A stretch of DNA of 64,000 bases, taken from SCTD01 sp963784675. Its GTDB lineage: Bacteria > Actinomycetota > Actinomycetes > Mycobacteriales > SCTD01. Positions 1 to 9,050 of this stretch are shown here, one piece after another. The position numbers and the translations under genes were made by a program. The stretch is taken from NCBI GenBank assembly GCA_963784675.1, contig CAWASE010000019.1:124001-188000 (forward strand), read 5' to 3'. Numbering within the stretch: position 1 is the stretch's first letter; every line of letters begins with the position of its first letter. The notes beneath the pieces are model-generated. The model was not told the DNA's origin, ran no database searches, and saw only the letters and a program-made list of their open reading frames with translations.

Positions 1-333
1 GCCGACGGCACGCTCGTGTCGGTCTCCGGCACCCTGACGGGCACCCGTCAGATCGAGAAGCTCACCGAGGTCGACGGTTTCGACGTCGAGCTGATCGCTG
101 ACCAGGTGCTGCTGTTCTTCCGCTACCACGACCGTCCCGGGATCGTCGGGCTCGTCGGTGCCGAGCTGGGCGAGGCGCACGTCAACATCGCCGGTGCCCA
201 GGTCAGCCGCACCGCCGCGGGGGGTGAGGCGCTGATGGCGTTGACCGTGGACAGCACACCGTCGCCCGCGCTGCTCGACCGCATCGCCGCGGCGATCGGG
301 GCCCACTCGGTGCGCTCGGTCGACCTGTCGTGA
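1..333 (+). CDS. serA: D-3-phosphoglycerate dehydrogenase, C-terminal part (5' end outside window)
   Basis: The frame is open from base 1 and stops at 331-333, so only about the last 110 residues are present. They form the C-terminal ACT regulatory domain: a strand ending LLFFRYHDRPG, a GIVG turn and the strand VNIAGAQVSR, as in the serine-binding ACT domain of actinobacterial SerA. SerA oxidises 3-phosphoglycerate in the first step of serine synthesis. In mycobacteria serA lies next to leuB, as here. The stop overlaps the GTG of the next gene (GTGA), which suggests translational coupling. The catalytic domains cannot be seen. Confidence 0.85.
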   Translation, partial: ADGTLVSVSGTLTGTRQIEKLTEVDGFDVELIADQVLLFFRYHDRPGIVGLVGAELGEAHVNIAGAQVSRTAAGGEALMALTVDSTPSPALLDRIAAAIGAHSVRSVDLS

Positions 334-1178
334 CCGACCAGTTCTTCCGCACCTCCGACGGCACCCGGCTGCACTACAGCGAGGTCGGCAGCGGGCCCCG
401 GCTGGTCTGCCAGCCCGGGGGACCCGGCAGCGCCGTCGCCTACCTGGAAGACCTCGGCGGCCTGTCGGCCACCCGGACCCTCGTGCTGCTCGACCCGCGG
501 GCCACCGGGCGCAGCGAGCTGCCGGCCGACCCGTCGTCGCTGTCCTTCCCGCAGCTGGCGCAGGACCTCGAGGACCTCCGGTTGCACCTCGGCGAGCAGC
601 AGCTGGACCTGCTGGGCCACTCGGCGGGCTGCACCGTCGCGCAGGTGTACGCGGCTGCCCACCCCGACCGGCTGCGCGCGCTCGTCCTGGCAGCGCCGTA
701 CTCCTGGCGCGACCAGGCGCGTGCCGACGTGCCGGCGATCCGCTCGGCCCGATCCGGTGAGCCCTGGTACGACGACGCGCACGCCGCCGAGGTCGCCCTG
801 CCCGACGCCTCGCCGGCCGAGCAGGCCGCGCTGCAGCGGGCGCTGCGACCGTTCAGCTACGGCCGCTGGGACGAGCGCACCCAGGCGCACGCCGAGCTCA
901 CCGGCAGGCTCAGCAACAAGCGGGCGCAGCTGGGCTTCGTCCCGGGCCAGGGCTTCGACCCCGAGGCCCTGTTCGCCGCGCTGCGGGCCGTACCCGCCGC
1001 CGTGCTGGTGCTGGGCGGTGAGCGTGACGGGCAGACGGGGGCGGCCGCCGTCGCCACCGTCGCCTCGTGGTTCCCGGCGGCCCAGCAGGTCGTGCTCGCC
1101 GGGGCCGGGCACCATCCCTGGGTGGACGAGCCGACAGCCTTCCGCACCGTCGTCGAGCGCTTCCTGTCGGCAGCGTGA
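330..1178 (+). CDS. alpha/beta-hydrolase, proline iminopeptidase-like
   Basis: A 282-residue alpha/beta-hydrolase fold protein. The oxyanion region reads QPGGPGSAVAYL near residue 29, the nucleophile elbow is GHSAGC near residue 94, and the catalytic His is probably in GHHPWVDEP near the C-terminus. The HGGPG-like motif and the length resemble prolyl aminopeptidases (S33), but the substrate is not known. The GTG start overlaps the serA stop by 4 nt, so the two genes are probably co-transcribed. It lies just upstream of the leuA leader and has no evident role in leucine synthesis. Confidence 0.75.
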   Translation: MTDQFFRTSDGTRLHYSEVGSGPRLVCQPGGPGSAVAYLEDLGGLSATRTLVLLDPRATGRSELPADPSSLSFPQLAQDLEDLRLHLGEQQLDLLGHSAGCTVAQVYAAAHPDRLRALVLAAPYSWRDQARADVPAIRSARSGEPWYDDAHAAEVALPDASPAEQAALQRALRPFSYGRWDERTQAHAELTGRLSNKRAQLGFVPGQGFDPEALFAALRAVPAAVLVLGGERDGQTGAAAVATVASWFPAAQQVVLAGAGHHPWVDEPTAFRTVVERFLSAA

Positions 1179-1188
1179 GTCGCAGGGC

Positions 1189-1194
1189 TACAGT
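1189..1194 (+). promoter_or_regulatory. -10 element of leuA leader transcript (leaderless type)
   Basis: TACAGT lies 6 nt upstream of the leader-peptide GTG at 1201. This spacing puts the transcription start at or beside the start codon, which is typical of leaderless actinobacterial genes. No convincing -35 box is seen. Confidence 0.5.
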
Positions 1195-1200
1195 GGGCAC

Positions 1201-1266
1201 GTGATCGCGCGCCCGCTGCTCGTCTGCAGCCTCCTCCTTACGCGCCGCGGCGGGGCTCTCTCCTAG
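1201..1266 (+). CDS. leucine-rich leader peptide of leuA (attenuator)
   Basis: A 21-codon ORF, GTG to TAG, encodes MIARPLLVCSLLLTRRGGAL plus a final Ser. It has six leucine codons, including three in a row (CTC CTC CTT), followed by the TRRGGAL ending seen in known actinobacterial leuA leader peptides. Starved of leucine, a ribosome stalling on this run would alter folding of the following RNA and so control leuA. It has its own leaderless-type -10 at 1189 and ends 89 nt before the leuA start. The leader assignment rests on peptide composition and position. Confidence 0.8.
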   Translation: MIARPLLVCSLLLTRRGGALS

Positions 1267-1355
1267 AGGCCGGCTCCCTGCCGCGGGATCTCGTGCTGGC
1301 CGTACCCGCCGCACCCTCGCCGCGCACCGCGCGAGGCGCACCCCTGGAGAGCCGC
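1267..1355 (+). promoter_or_regulatory. leuA attenuation region
   Basis: This is the GC-rich stretch between leader peptide and leuA. It contains an inverted repeat CCTCGC (1315-1320) / GCGAGG (1331-1336) with a 10-nt loop, ending about 10 nt before the leuA ribosome-binding site (GGAGA, about 1346-1350). The hairpin could block the binding site or act with an alternative pairing. No U-run is present, so control may act on translation or through a pseudoknot rather than by a classic terminator. Confidence 0.5.
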
Positions 1356-3077
1356 ATGACCCGCCATCCCGCACGTCCCGCCGGAGCCCGACCGGGAACC
1401 ATGCCCGTCGGGCGCTACGTCCCGTTCACCCCTGTCGACCTGCCCGACCGCACCTGGCCGCAGGCGGTCCTCGAACGCGCGCCGCAGTGGTGCAGCGTCG
1501 ATCTGCGCGACGGCAACCAGGCGCTCATCGACCCGATGGACGCCGAGCGCAAGCTGCGCCTGTTCCAGCAGCTGTGCACCATGGGCTACACGGAGATCGA
1601 GGTCGGCTTCCCCGCTGCCAGTCAGACCGACTTCGACTTCGTGCGCACGCTGATCGAGCAGGACCTGGTGCCCGAAGGCGTGACGATCCAGGTGCTGACG
1701 CAGGCTCGCGAAGAGCTGATCGAGCGCACCGTGCAGTCGCTGGTGGGCTTTCGCGGCACGTCGCTGATCCACCTCTACAACTCCACCTCCACGCTGCAGC
1801 GGCGCGTGGTGTTCGGTCTGGACCGCGACGGCATCAAGGACATCGCCGTGCGCGGCGCGCAATGGTGCAAGAAGTACGCCGACGAGCTGCTCGCGGACAA
1901 CGGACCGGTGCGGTGGCAGTACAGCCCGGAGTCCTTCACCGGCACCGAGCTCGACTACGCGCTGGAGGTCTGCACCGCGGTCATGGACGTCTGGCTGCCG
2001 ACGGCGGAGAACCCCGTGGTCCTGAACCTGCCTGCCACGGTCGAGATGTCGGTGCCGAGCACCTACGCCGACCAGATCGAGTGGTTCAGTCGAGGCCTGG
2101 CAGAGCGTCGTAGCAGCGTGATCGTGTCGCTGCACCCGCACAACGACCGAGGCACGGCCGTGGCAGCCGCCGAGCTCGGCGTCATGGCCGGCGCGGACCG
2201 GGTCGAGGGGTGCTTGTTCGGCAACGGCGAGCGCACCGGCAACGTCTGCCTGGTGACGCTGGGCCTGAACCTGTTCAGCCAGGGGATCGACCCGGAGATC
2301 GACTTCTCCGACATCGACGAGATCCGACGGGTGGCCGAGCACGCCACCCAGCTGCCCGTGCACCCGCGCCACCCGTACGCGGGCGACCTCGTCTACACAG
2401 CCTTCTCCGGCTCGCACCAGGACGCCATCAAGAAGGGCTTCGAGGCGCTGGACCAGCAGGCCCGCGAGCAGGGCGTGGACGTCTCCCAGGTCACCTGGGG
2501 AGTGCCGTACCTGCCGATCGACCCGCACGACGTCGGACGCTCCTACGAGGCCGTCATCCGCGTGAACAGCCAGTCGGGCAAGGGCGGCGTCGCCTACGTG
2601 CTCAAGAACGAGCACCACCTGGACCTGCCGCGCCGGATGCAGATCGAGTTCTCCCGGGTGGTGCAGGAGGTCGCCGACGCTGCCGGGGGCGAGATCGCCG
2701 CAACCCGCATCTGGGAGCTGTACAGCGACACCTACCTGCAGCACGTGGAGCCGCTGCGGCTGGTCTCGTTCACCTCCTCCACGGGCGATACCGACCGTCT
2801 GGAGGCCAATGTGGTCTGGCGCGGGGAGGAGCGCACCGTCAGCGGCGAGGGCAACGGTCCCATCGCGGCGTTCGTGCACGCCCTCAGCGCCCTGGACGTC
2901 GACGCGCGGGTGCTCGACTACGCCGAGCACGCCACCGGAGCGGGGGAGGAGGCGCAGGCGGCCTCCTACCTGGAGGTGGCCGTCGGCGGGCGCGTCCTGT
3001 GGGGCTGCGGCATCCATCCCAGCATCGTCACGTCGTCGCTGCAGGCGATCGTGAGCGCGGTCAACCGCGCCGGCTGA
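1356..3077 (+). CDS. leuA: 2-isopropylmalate synthase
   Basis: Condenses 2-oxoisovalerate with acetyl-CoA, the committing step of leucine synthesis. The 573-residue protein has the HMGL-like TIM barrel with DLRDGNQAL near residue 50 (catalytic Arg and metal Asp), metal ligands in HPHNDRG and GNGERTGN, and a C-terminal regulatory domain ending VNRAG. The length fits the long mycobacterial LeuA. The ATG at 1356 is preferred over an upstream in-frame CTG at 1293 because GGAGA lies just before it and the leader/attenuator occupies the upstream DNA. Expression is probably controlled by leucine through the leader peptide. Confidence 0.95.
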   Translation: MTRHPARPAGARPGTMPVGRYVPFTPVDLPDRTWPQAVLERAPQWCSVDLRDGNQALIDPMDAERKLRLFQQLCTMGYTEIEVGFPAASQTDFDFVRTLIEQDLVPEGVTIQVLTQAREELIERTVQSLVGFRGTSLIHLYNSTSTLQRRVVFGLDRDGIKDIAVRGAQWCKKYADELLADNGPVRWQYSPESFTGTELDYALEVCTAVMDVWLPTAENPVVLNLPATVEMSVPSTYADQIEWFSRGLAERRSSVIVSLHPHNDRGTAVAAAELGVMAGADRVEGCLFGNGERTGNVCLVTLGLNLFSQGIDPEIDFSDIDEIRRVAEHATQLPVHPRHPYAGDLVYTAFSGSHQDAIKKGFEALDQQAREQGVDVSQVTWGVPYLPIDPHDVGRSYEAVIRVNSQSGKGGVAYVLKNEHHLDLPRRMQIEFSRVVQEVADAAGGEIAATRIWELYSDTYLQHVEPLRLVSFTSSTGDTDRLEANVVWRGEERTVSGEGNGPIAAFVHALSALDVDARVLDYAEHATGAGEEAQAASYLEVAVGGRVLWGCGIHPSIVTSSLQAIVSAVNRAG

Positions 3078-3127
3078 GGTCGTCGCGGCCGCCCGTGCCC
3101 TGGCTCGGGACGGCCGTCTCGGATCGC

Positions 3128-3133
3128 TAGGCT
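3128..3133 (+). promoter_or_regulatory. leaderless-type -10 of leuB
   Basis: TAGGCT is followed by 7 nt and then the leuB ATG. No ribosome-binding site lies before the ATG. Confidence 0.5.
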
Positions 3134-3140
3134 CCCGCCC

Positions 3141-4160
<1,020 letters not shown>

Positions 4161-4165
4161 GCCGT

Positions 4166-4248
4166 CCTCGGCTGTTCTTGTTCGAGCCGGCCTCGGCTGT
4201 CCTTGTTCGAGCCGGCCTCGGCTGTCCTTGTTCGAGCCGGCCTCGGCT
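4166..4248 (+). repeat. 25-bp tandem repeat, 3.3 copies, leuB-ilvE gap
   Basis: The unit (cctcggctgtccttgttcga plus gccgg) occurs at 4166-4190, 4191-4215 and 4216-4240, with a partial copy at 4241-4248. Copy 1 differs at one base (T for C). The array begins 6 nt after the leuB stop codon. The last partial copy runs into TACCGT (4248-4253), a possible -10 for ilvE. Confidence 0.9.
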
Positions 4249-4297
4249 ACCGTCGACCAGGCGGCGGGAGGCACCGCCGGGACGGACGGAGAACGCT

Positions 4298-5422
4298 ATG
4301 TCAGGCACGGCGGCAGCGACCACGGGCACGGTCAAGATCGCGCGAGTGCCCCACCCGGCGCCGCGCAGCGACGCCGAGCGGACCGCACTGATGGCCGACC
4401 CCGGCTTCGGGCGGGTGCACTCCGACCACATGGTCGCCGTCCGATGGTCTGCCGAGAAGGGCTGGCACGACGCGGTCCTGAAGGCGTACGAACCGCTCCA
4501 GCTGGACCCCGCCGCCATGGTCCTGCACTACGGGCAGGCCATCTTCGAGGGGCTGAAGGCCTACCGCCAGCCCGACGGCTCGGTCGCAGTGTTCCGTCCC
4601 GTCGAGAACGCCGAGCGCTTCAACCGGTCCGCGGCGCGGCTCGCGATGCCCGAGCTGCCGGTCGAGCTGTTCCTGGACTCCGTCGAGGCGCTCGTGGCCG
4701 TCGACCAGGCGTGGGTCCCGACCGCCGAAGGTCAGAGCCTGTACCTGCGGCCCTACATGATCGCCACAGAGGCCCAGGTCGGCATGCGCCCGGCGCACGA
4801 ATACCTGTACCTGCTCATCGCCTTCCCCGTGACGCCCTTCTTCCCGGGCGAGGTCAAGCCGGTGACGGTGTGGTTGTCGGAGGAGTACGTGCGCGCGGCC
4901 GTCGGCGGCACCGGTGAGGCCAAGTGCGCCGGCAACTACGCCGGCAGTCTGCTCGCGCAGCGCCAGGCCGCCGAGAAGGGCTGCGACCAGGTCGTCTGGC
5001 TCGACGCCGTCGAGCGCCGCTGGGTGGAGGAGATGGGCGGCATGAACCTGTTCTTCGTCCAGCCGCAGGCCGACGGCACCACCACGCTGTTCACGCCGGC
5101 GCTCACCGGCACGCTGCTGCCGGGGGTCGTGCGCGACTCGCTGCTGGCGCTGGCCCCGGAGCTCGGCCTGACGGTCGAGCAGGGCCGGATCAGCGCCGAC
5201 GAGTGGCGCAAGGGCTGCGAGGACGGGTCGATCAGCGAGGTCTTCGCCTGCGGGACGGCGGCAGTGATCGCGCCGGTCGGGCAAGCCCGCAGCGGCTCCG
5301 GCGACTGGACGGTCGGCGACGGCGCCGCCGGCCCGGTGACGATGCGGCTGCGCGAGACGCTGCTGGACCTGCAGTACGGGCGCCGCCCCGACCCGCACGG
5401 CTGGATGCGTCCCGTCGCGTAA
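4298..5422 (+). CDS. ilvE: branched-chain amino acid aminotransferase
   Basis: PLP enzyme for the last step of leucine, isoleucine and valine synthesis. The 374-residue fold-type IV protein carries the PLP lysine in GEAKCAGNYAGSL, followed by GCDQVVWLDAVE and EEMGGMNLFFV, and GTAAVIAPVG near the C-terminus, typical of bacterial group II BCATs. The ATG at 4298 is chosen because GGAGAACGCT precedes it; an upstream in-frame TTG (4178) falls inside the tandem repeat and is not credible. A possible -10 (TACCGT, 4248) gives a short 5' leader. Confidence 0.95.
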   Translation: MSGTAAATTGTVKIARVPHPAPRSDAERTALMADPGFGRVHSDHMVAVRWSAEKGWHDAVLKAYEPLQLDPAAMVLHYGQAIFEGLKAYRQPDGSVAVFRPVENAERFNRSAARLAMPELPVELFLDSVEALVAVDQAWVPTAEGQSLYLRPYMIATEAQVGMRPAHEYLYLLIAFPVTPFFPGEVKPVTVWLSEEYVRAAVGGTGEAKCAGNYAGSLLAQRQAAEKGCDQVVWLDAVERRWVEEMGGMNLFFVQPQADGTTTLFTPALTGTLLPGVVRDSLLALAPELGLTVEQGRISADEWRKGCEDGSISEVFACGTAAVIAPVGQARSGSGDWTVGDGAAGPVTMRLRETLLDLQYGRRPDPHGWMRPVA

Positions 5423-5517
5423 CTGTGCTTCCCGTCCGGCGGTGATGCACGTACGGTGCGCAGCGTGGGCCGGTACCTGACGCGGTCCACGTCTGGACCG
5501 ACGAAGGGGTGTGCTGC

Positions 5518-5904
5518 ATGCTCGTCCGGGACGTCATGACCGAGACCGTGGTGACCGTGGGACCGGCCCACACGATCCGCCAGGTCGCGCAGGCGATGCG
5601 TACCCGGCACGTCGGGGCCGCCGTGGTGCTGGATCCCGACGCCGCCGGTCCCGGCATCCTCACCGAGCGCGACGTGCTGGAGTGCGTCGCCGCCGGACAG
5701 GACCCCGAGAAGGAGACGGCCGAGAACCACCTGACCCCCGAGGCCGTGCTCGCCACGCCCGACTGGGACCTGGACCGGGCGGCCGCGGCCATGGTCGCCG
5801 GAAACTTCCGGCACCTGGTGGTGTGCGACGAGGGCGAGGTCGTCGGAGTGGTCTCGGTGCGTGACATCGTCAAGGCCTGGAACGGCGCACGCACACCCGC
5901 CTGA
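5518..5904 (+). CDS. CBS-domain protein
   Basis: A 128-residue protein made of two CBS motifs and nothing else: VRDVMTETVVTVGPAHTIRQ at the N-terminus and FRHLVVCDEGEVVGVVSVRDIV at the C-terminus, with a central ILTERDVLE. Such stand-alone CBS pairs usually bind adenine nucleotides and act as energy sensors or as partners of other proteins; the partner here is unknown. The ATG has AAGGGG 9 nt upstream. It precedes the esterase/ATP-grasp group but has its own binding site and a 33-nt gap, so linkage is uncertain. Confidence 0.8.
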   Translation: MLVRDVMTETVVTVGPAHTIRQVAQAMRTRHVGAAVVLDPDAAGPGILTERDVLECVAAGQDPEKETAENHLTPEAVLATPDWDLDRAAAAMVAGNFRHLVVCDEGEVVGVVSVRDIVKAWNGARTPA

Positions 5905-5924
5905 GGCCGCCCGGCCGCACTGGC

Positions 5925-5930
5925 TAGGGT
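5925..5930 (+). promoter_or_regulatory. leaderless-type -10 of esterase/ATP-grasp group
   Basis: TAGGGT is followed by 7 nt and the GTG at 5938. It probably drives the three genes 5938-9041 together. Confidence 0.45.
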
Positions 5931-5937
5931 CTGGGCC

Positions 5938-7008
5938 GTGACGGCGACGGTCGAGGGTGAGCAGCTGGTCTTCCGGATGCCCGATGCCGAGCGGCAGCTG
6001 GCCGGCGTCCGCCTGCAGCAGGACGTCCGGCTGCCCGGCGACCTGCTGGGCTTCGCACGCGACGGCGGCGAGTGGGTGCTGCGGGTGCCGCGACCGCAGG
6101 TGGGGCGGATGGAGTACTCCTTCGAGCTCCAGCGCGCCGACGGCAGCAGCGCGTGGGTCTGCGACCCGGGCAACGACGAGCGCGTGGGCGGAGCCTTCGG
6201 CGACAAGTCGGTCCTGCTGCTGCCCGGCTACCAGGCGCCGGCGTGGACGGCGGAGGACCCCCCGCGGGGGACGCGGCGAGAGGTGTCGCTGCCCTCGCGC
6301 GGGCTGCCGCACGACGTACCTGGGGTCCTGTGGACCGCAGAGGGGGTCACGGACGACGACGAGGTCCCGCTGCTGGTCGTCCACGACGGCCCGGAGTACG
6401 ACGCGTTGGCCGCCCTGACGCTGTTCCTGGACGTGATGGTGGCGCACGGTCGCCTGCCGGCGATGCGGGCCGCGCTGCTCACGCCCGTCGACCGCATCGA
6501 GACCTATGCCGCATCCACCGTCTACGGGCGGGCGCTGGCTCTCGGACTGGTCCCGGCCCTCACTCGCGAGCATCCCACCACCGTCGTGCTCGGGATGGGC
6601 GCGAGCCTGGGCGGGCTCGCGATGCTGCAGGCCCAGCGCGCCCACGCCGGGGTCTTCGCGGGGCTCTACCTTCAGTCGAGCAGCTTCTTCCACCGCGTGC
6701 TCGACGAGCAGGAGAGCGACTTCTCTCGTTTTGCGCGCATCACCGCCTTCGTCGACAGCGTGCTGCGGGCCGGGTCCGCACCCGACCCGGTGCCCGTCGT
6801 GATGACCTGCGGACTCGTCGAGGAGAACGTCGAGAACAACCGCCTGATGACCCGCGCGCTGCAGGCTCAGGGCTACGACACCCGCCTGGTCGAGAACGCT
6901 GACGTGCACACCTACACCGGCTGGCGCGACACCTTCGACCCGAACCTGGTCGACCTCGTCCGCAGGGTGCTCGACGGACCGTCGCGCGACGAGCGGTCGC
7001 ACGCGTGA
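5938..7008 (+). CDS. enterochelin-esterase-like hydrolase
   Basis: A 356-residue protein with an N-terminal beta-rich region (residues 1-120) and a C-terminal alpha/beta hydrolase of the esterase D / Fes type. HDGPEYD near residue 150 and the nucleophile elbow GMGASLGG near residue 221 are visible; a late His in NADVHTYTGWRD is the likely third triad member. The organisation resembles IroE/Fes esterases, but no siderophore genes lie nearby. Its end overlaps the next gene by 4 nt, and an ATP-grasp gene follows, so it probably works with them on a shared, unknown substrate. Confidence 0.75.
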   Translation: MTATVEGEQLVFRMPDAERQLAGVRLQQDVRLPGDLLGFARDGGEWVLRVPRPQVGRMEYSFELQRADGSSAWVCDPGNDERVGGAFGDKSVLLLPGYQAPAWTAEDPPRGTRREVSLPSRGLPHDVPGVLWTAEGVTDDDEVPLLVVHDGPEYDALAALTLFLDVMVAHGRLPAMRAALLTPVDRIETYAASTVYGRALALGLVPALTREHPTTVVLGMGASLGGLAMLQAQRAHAGVFAGLYLQSSSFFHRVLDEQESDFSRFARITAFVDSVLRAGSAPDPVPVVMTCGLVEENVENNRLMTRALQAQGYDTRLVENADVHTYTGWRDTFDPNLVDLVRRVLDGPSRDERSHA

Positions 7009-7760
7009 GCCGGACGGTCGAGCTCTGGTCGCCCGAGCTCGGCTGGTCGCCGCGGGTCGTCGTGCACGGGCACCACGGCCGGCCGCTGCTGGTCTTCCCC
7101 TCCTCCGAGGGTCGCGCGGAGGACTTCGACGACAACGGCATGGTGGCCGCTGTCCGTCCGCTGCTGGATGCCGGTCGGGTCAAGCTCTACTGCCTGGACT
7201 CCTGGGACGGCGGCACCTGGTACCGGCGCGACCTCCCGCTGGAGGAGCGTGCGCGTCGGCACGAGGCCTACGAGCGCTGGGTGGTCGAGGGCGTCGTGCC
7301 CTTCATCGACCAGGACTGTGCAGGTCGCCAGGAGATGATGGTGGCCGGGTGCAGCTTCGGGGCCTACCACGCGGCCAACATCGCGCTGCGGCGCGCCGAC
7401 CTGTTCCCGCTGGCGCTGTGCCTGTCCGGCGTCTACGACCTCACCGTGCTGGCCGAGGGTTCGGGGGACGGCGGCGGCGAGCAGGGTCTGAGCTTCTTCC
7501 TGAACAACCCGATGTGGTCGCTCTCGGCTGCGGACGGGGACCACCTGGACTGGCTCCGCTCTCGGCTGTCCCTGCTCCTGGTCTGCGGCCAGGGGCAGTG
7601 GGAGGACACCACCGGCGCCCTGACCAGCACGCGCGCCTTCGGGGAGCTCGCTGCGTCCAAGGGGCTGCGCGTCGAGACCGACCTCTGGGGGCATGACGTC
7701 CCGCACGACTGGCCGTCGTGGCGGGCCCAGCTGGCCCACCACCTGCCCCGCTTCGTCTGA
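7005..7760 (+). CDS. esterase-family alpha/beta hydrolase
   Basis: A 251-residue hydrolase related to the preceding gene product by fold but lacking its N-terminal domain. The elbow is GCSFGAYHA near residue 118, and a C-terminal WGHDVPHDW supplies the probable catalytic His. GHHGRPLLVFPSSEG at the N-terminus marks the first strand and oxyanion turn. This subgroup is often annotated as putative esterase. The start overlaps the upstream stop by 4 nt, so translation is probably coupled. The substrate is unknown. Confidence 0.75.
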   Translation: MSRTVELWSPELGWSPRVVVHGHHGRPLLVFPSSEGRAEDFDDNGMVAAVRPLLDAGRVKLYCLDSWDGGTWYRRDLPLEERARRHEAYERWVVEGVVPFIDQDCAGRQEMMVAGCSFGAYHAANIALRRADLFPLALCLSGVYDLTVLAEGSGDGGGEQGLSFFLNNPMWSLSAADGDHLDWLRSRLSLLLVCGQGQWEDTTGALTSTRAFGELAASKGLRVETDLWGHDVPHDWPSWRAQLAHHLPRFV

Positions 7761-7790
7761 CCCGACTCCCTTCCGACCCAGGAGCTCCTG

Positions 7791-9041
7791 ATGGCCGACC
7801 GACGACACCTGCTGGGACTGCTGCTGGGTACCGAGGAGGACTGGCCTCAGGCGTTCGAGCAGCTGGTGCGCCGCTTCGACCCGGCGTTGCGCCACGGGGG
7901 AGACACCCACCGCTTCGAGGTCGAGCGCATCACCGTGGAGCCGTTCGACCTTCGGCAGCGCAGCCGCTACGCGCTCGTCGTCGACCGGTTGGCGTACTGG
8001 TACTACGTCCCGCGGGAGTGGCTGAAGAAGGTCGCCCTGATGGACGACGTGTACCTGCTGAACAACCCGTTCACCTTCCAGTCCATGGAGAAGCACGCCG
8101 CCTACTGCGCGATGATCCGGCTCGGGCTGAAGGTCCCGACGACCTGGCTCGTGCCGCACAAGCAGCCGCCGGACAATCCACGGTTCCCCTACACCGCGGC
8201 CAAGTACAACCGCGGCTTCGACCTTCGCGAGGTGGCCCAGCAGGTCGGGTACCCGCTGTACATGAAGCCGTACGACGGCGGGGCCTGGGTGGGGGTGTCG
8301 CGCATCAGCGACGAGGCCGAGCTGGTGCAGGCCTATGACGAGTCGGGGCAGCGGCTGATGCACCTGCAGGCCAGCGTCGAGGGCTTCGACGTCTTTGCCC
8401 GGTCGCTGTCGATCGGCGCCGAGACGATGGTGATGAAGTTCGCCCCGGACCGGCCGCAGCACGACCGCTACAGCGTCGAGCACGACTTCCTGGACGCCGC
8501 GACGGGTGAGGAGGTGCTGACGATCGGCAAGGTGGTGAACGCCTTCTTCAAGTGGGAGTTCAACTCCTGCGAGATGCTGGTGCGCGACGGGCAGGTGCAC
8601 CCGATCGACTACGCCAACGCCTGCCCGGACGTCTCGCTCACGTCCCTGCACTACTACTTCCCCTGGGCGATGACGGCGCTGGTCAAGTGGTCGATGTTCT
8701 GCACCGCCACGGATCGACAGCCGCGCGTCGACCTGGACACCCGCCGCTGGTACGACGTCGCGGACTCGGGAGCCTCCTACGAGGAGAAGCTCGTCACCTA
8801 CCGGGCGATGGCCGACGAGTACTTCCAGGCCGACCGCTACGCGGACTTCGCGGCGACCGAGCTGGCCGGGCTCGACGAGGTGGCGCTCGACTTCTTCGGT
8901 TCGGCGGACTTCGACCGGCTGCTCGTCGAGACGGTGACCTCGACCTTCCCCGTGCACGAGCACGAGCAGTTCGTCGCCCACTACCGCGGCCTGGTCGGCG
9001 CCTGGGTCGCCGACGCGGGAGGGGTGGGCACGGGCGGCTAG
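7791..9041 (+). CDS. ATP-grasp ligase-like protein
   Basis: A 416-residue protein with an ATP-grasp pattern: an entry region LLNNPFTFQSMEKHAAY near residue 83, the nucleotide-binding lysine and glycine-rich loop in YMKPYDGGAWVGV near residue 157, and a metal-ligand segment HPIDYANACPD near residue 266. ATP-grasp enzymes join a carboxylate to an amine or thiol through an acyl phosphate. No full match to a named ligase is recognised. GGAGCTCCTG lies just upstream of the ATG, 30 nt after the second esterase. The pairing with two hydrolases suggests a make-and-trim or transfer pathway for a small peptide or amide (inference). Confidence 0.7.
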   Translation: MADRRHLLGLLLGTEEDWPQAFEQLVRRFDPALRHGGDTHRFEVERITVEPFDLRQRSRYALVVDRLAYWYYVPREWLKKVALMDDVYLLNNPFTFQSMEKHAAYCAMIRLGLKVPTTWLVPHKQPPDNPRFPYTAAKYNRGFDLREVAQQVGYPLYMKPYDGGAWVGVSRISDEAELVQAYDESGQRLMHLQASVEGFDVFARSLSIGAETMVMKFAPDRPQHDRYSVEHDFLDAATGEEVLTIGKVVNAFFKWEFNSCEMLVRDGQVHPIDYANACPDVSLTSLHYYFPWAMTALVKWSMFCTATDRQPRVDLDTRRWYDVADSGASYEEKLVTYRAMADEYFQADRYADFAATELAGLDEVALDFFGSADFDRLLVETVTSTFPVHEHEQFVAHYRGLVGAWVADAGGVGTGG

Positions 9042-9044
9042 CCT
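9039..9044 (+). promoter_or_regulatory. leaderless-type -10 of FAH-family gene, sharing the upstream stop codon
   Basis: TAGCCT begins with the TAG stop of the ATP-grasp gene and is followed 6 nt later by the GTG at 9051. Confidence 0.45.
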
Positions 9045-9050
9045 CGCCGG

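Noticed and set aside
1263..3017. Long open frame antisense to leuA
   Set aside because: High-GC genomes give long open frames opposite real genes; it has no family-like motifs, while leuA is certain.
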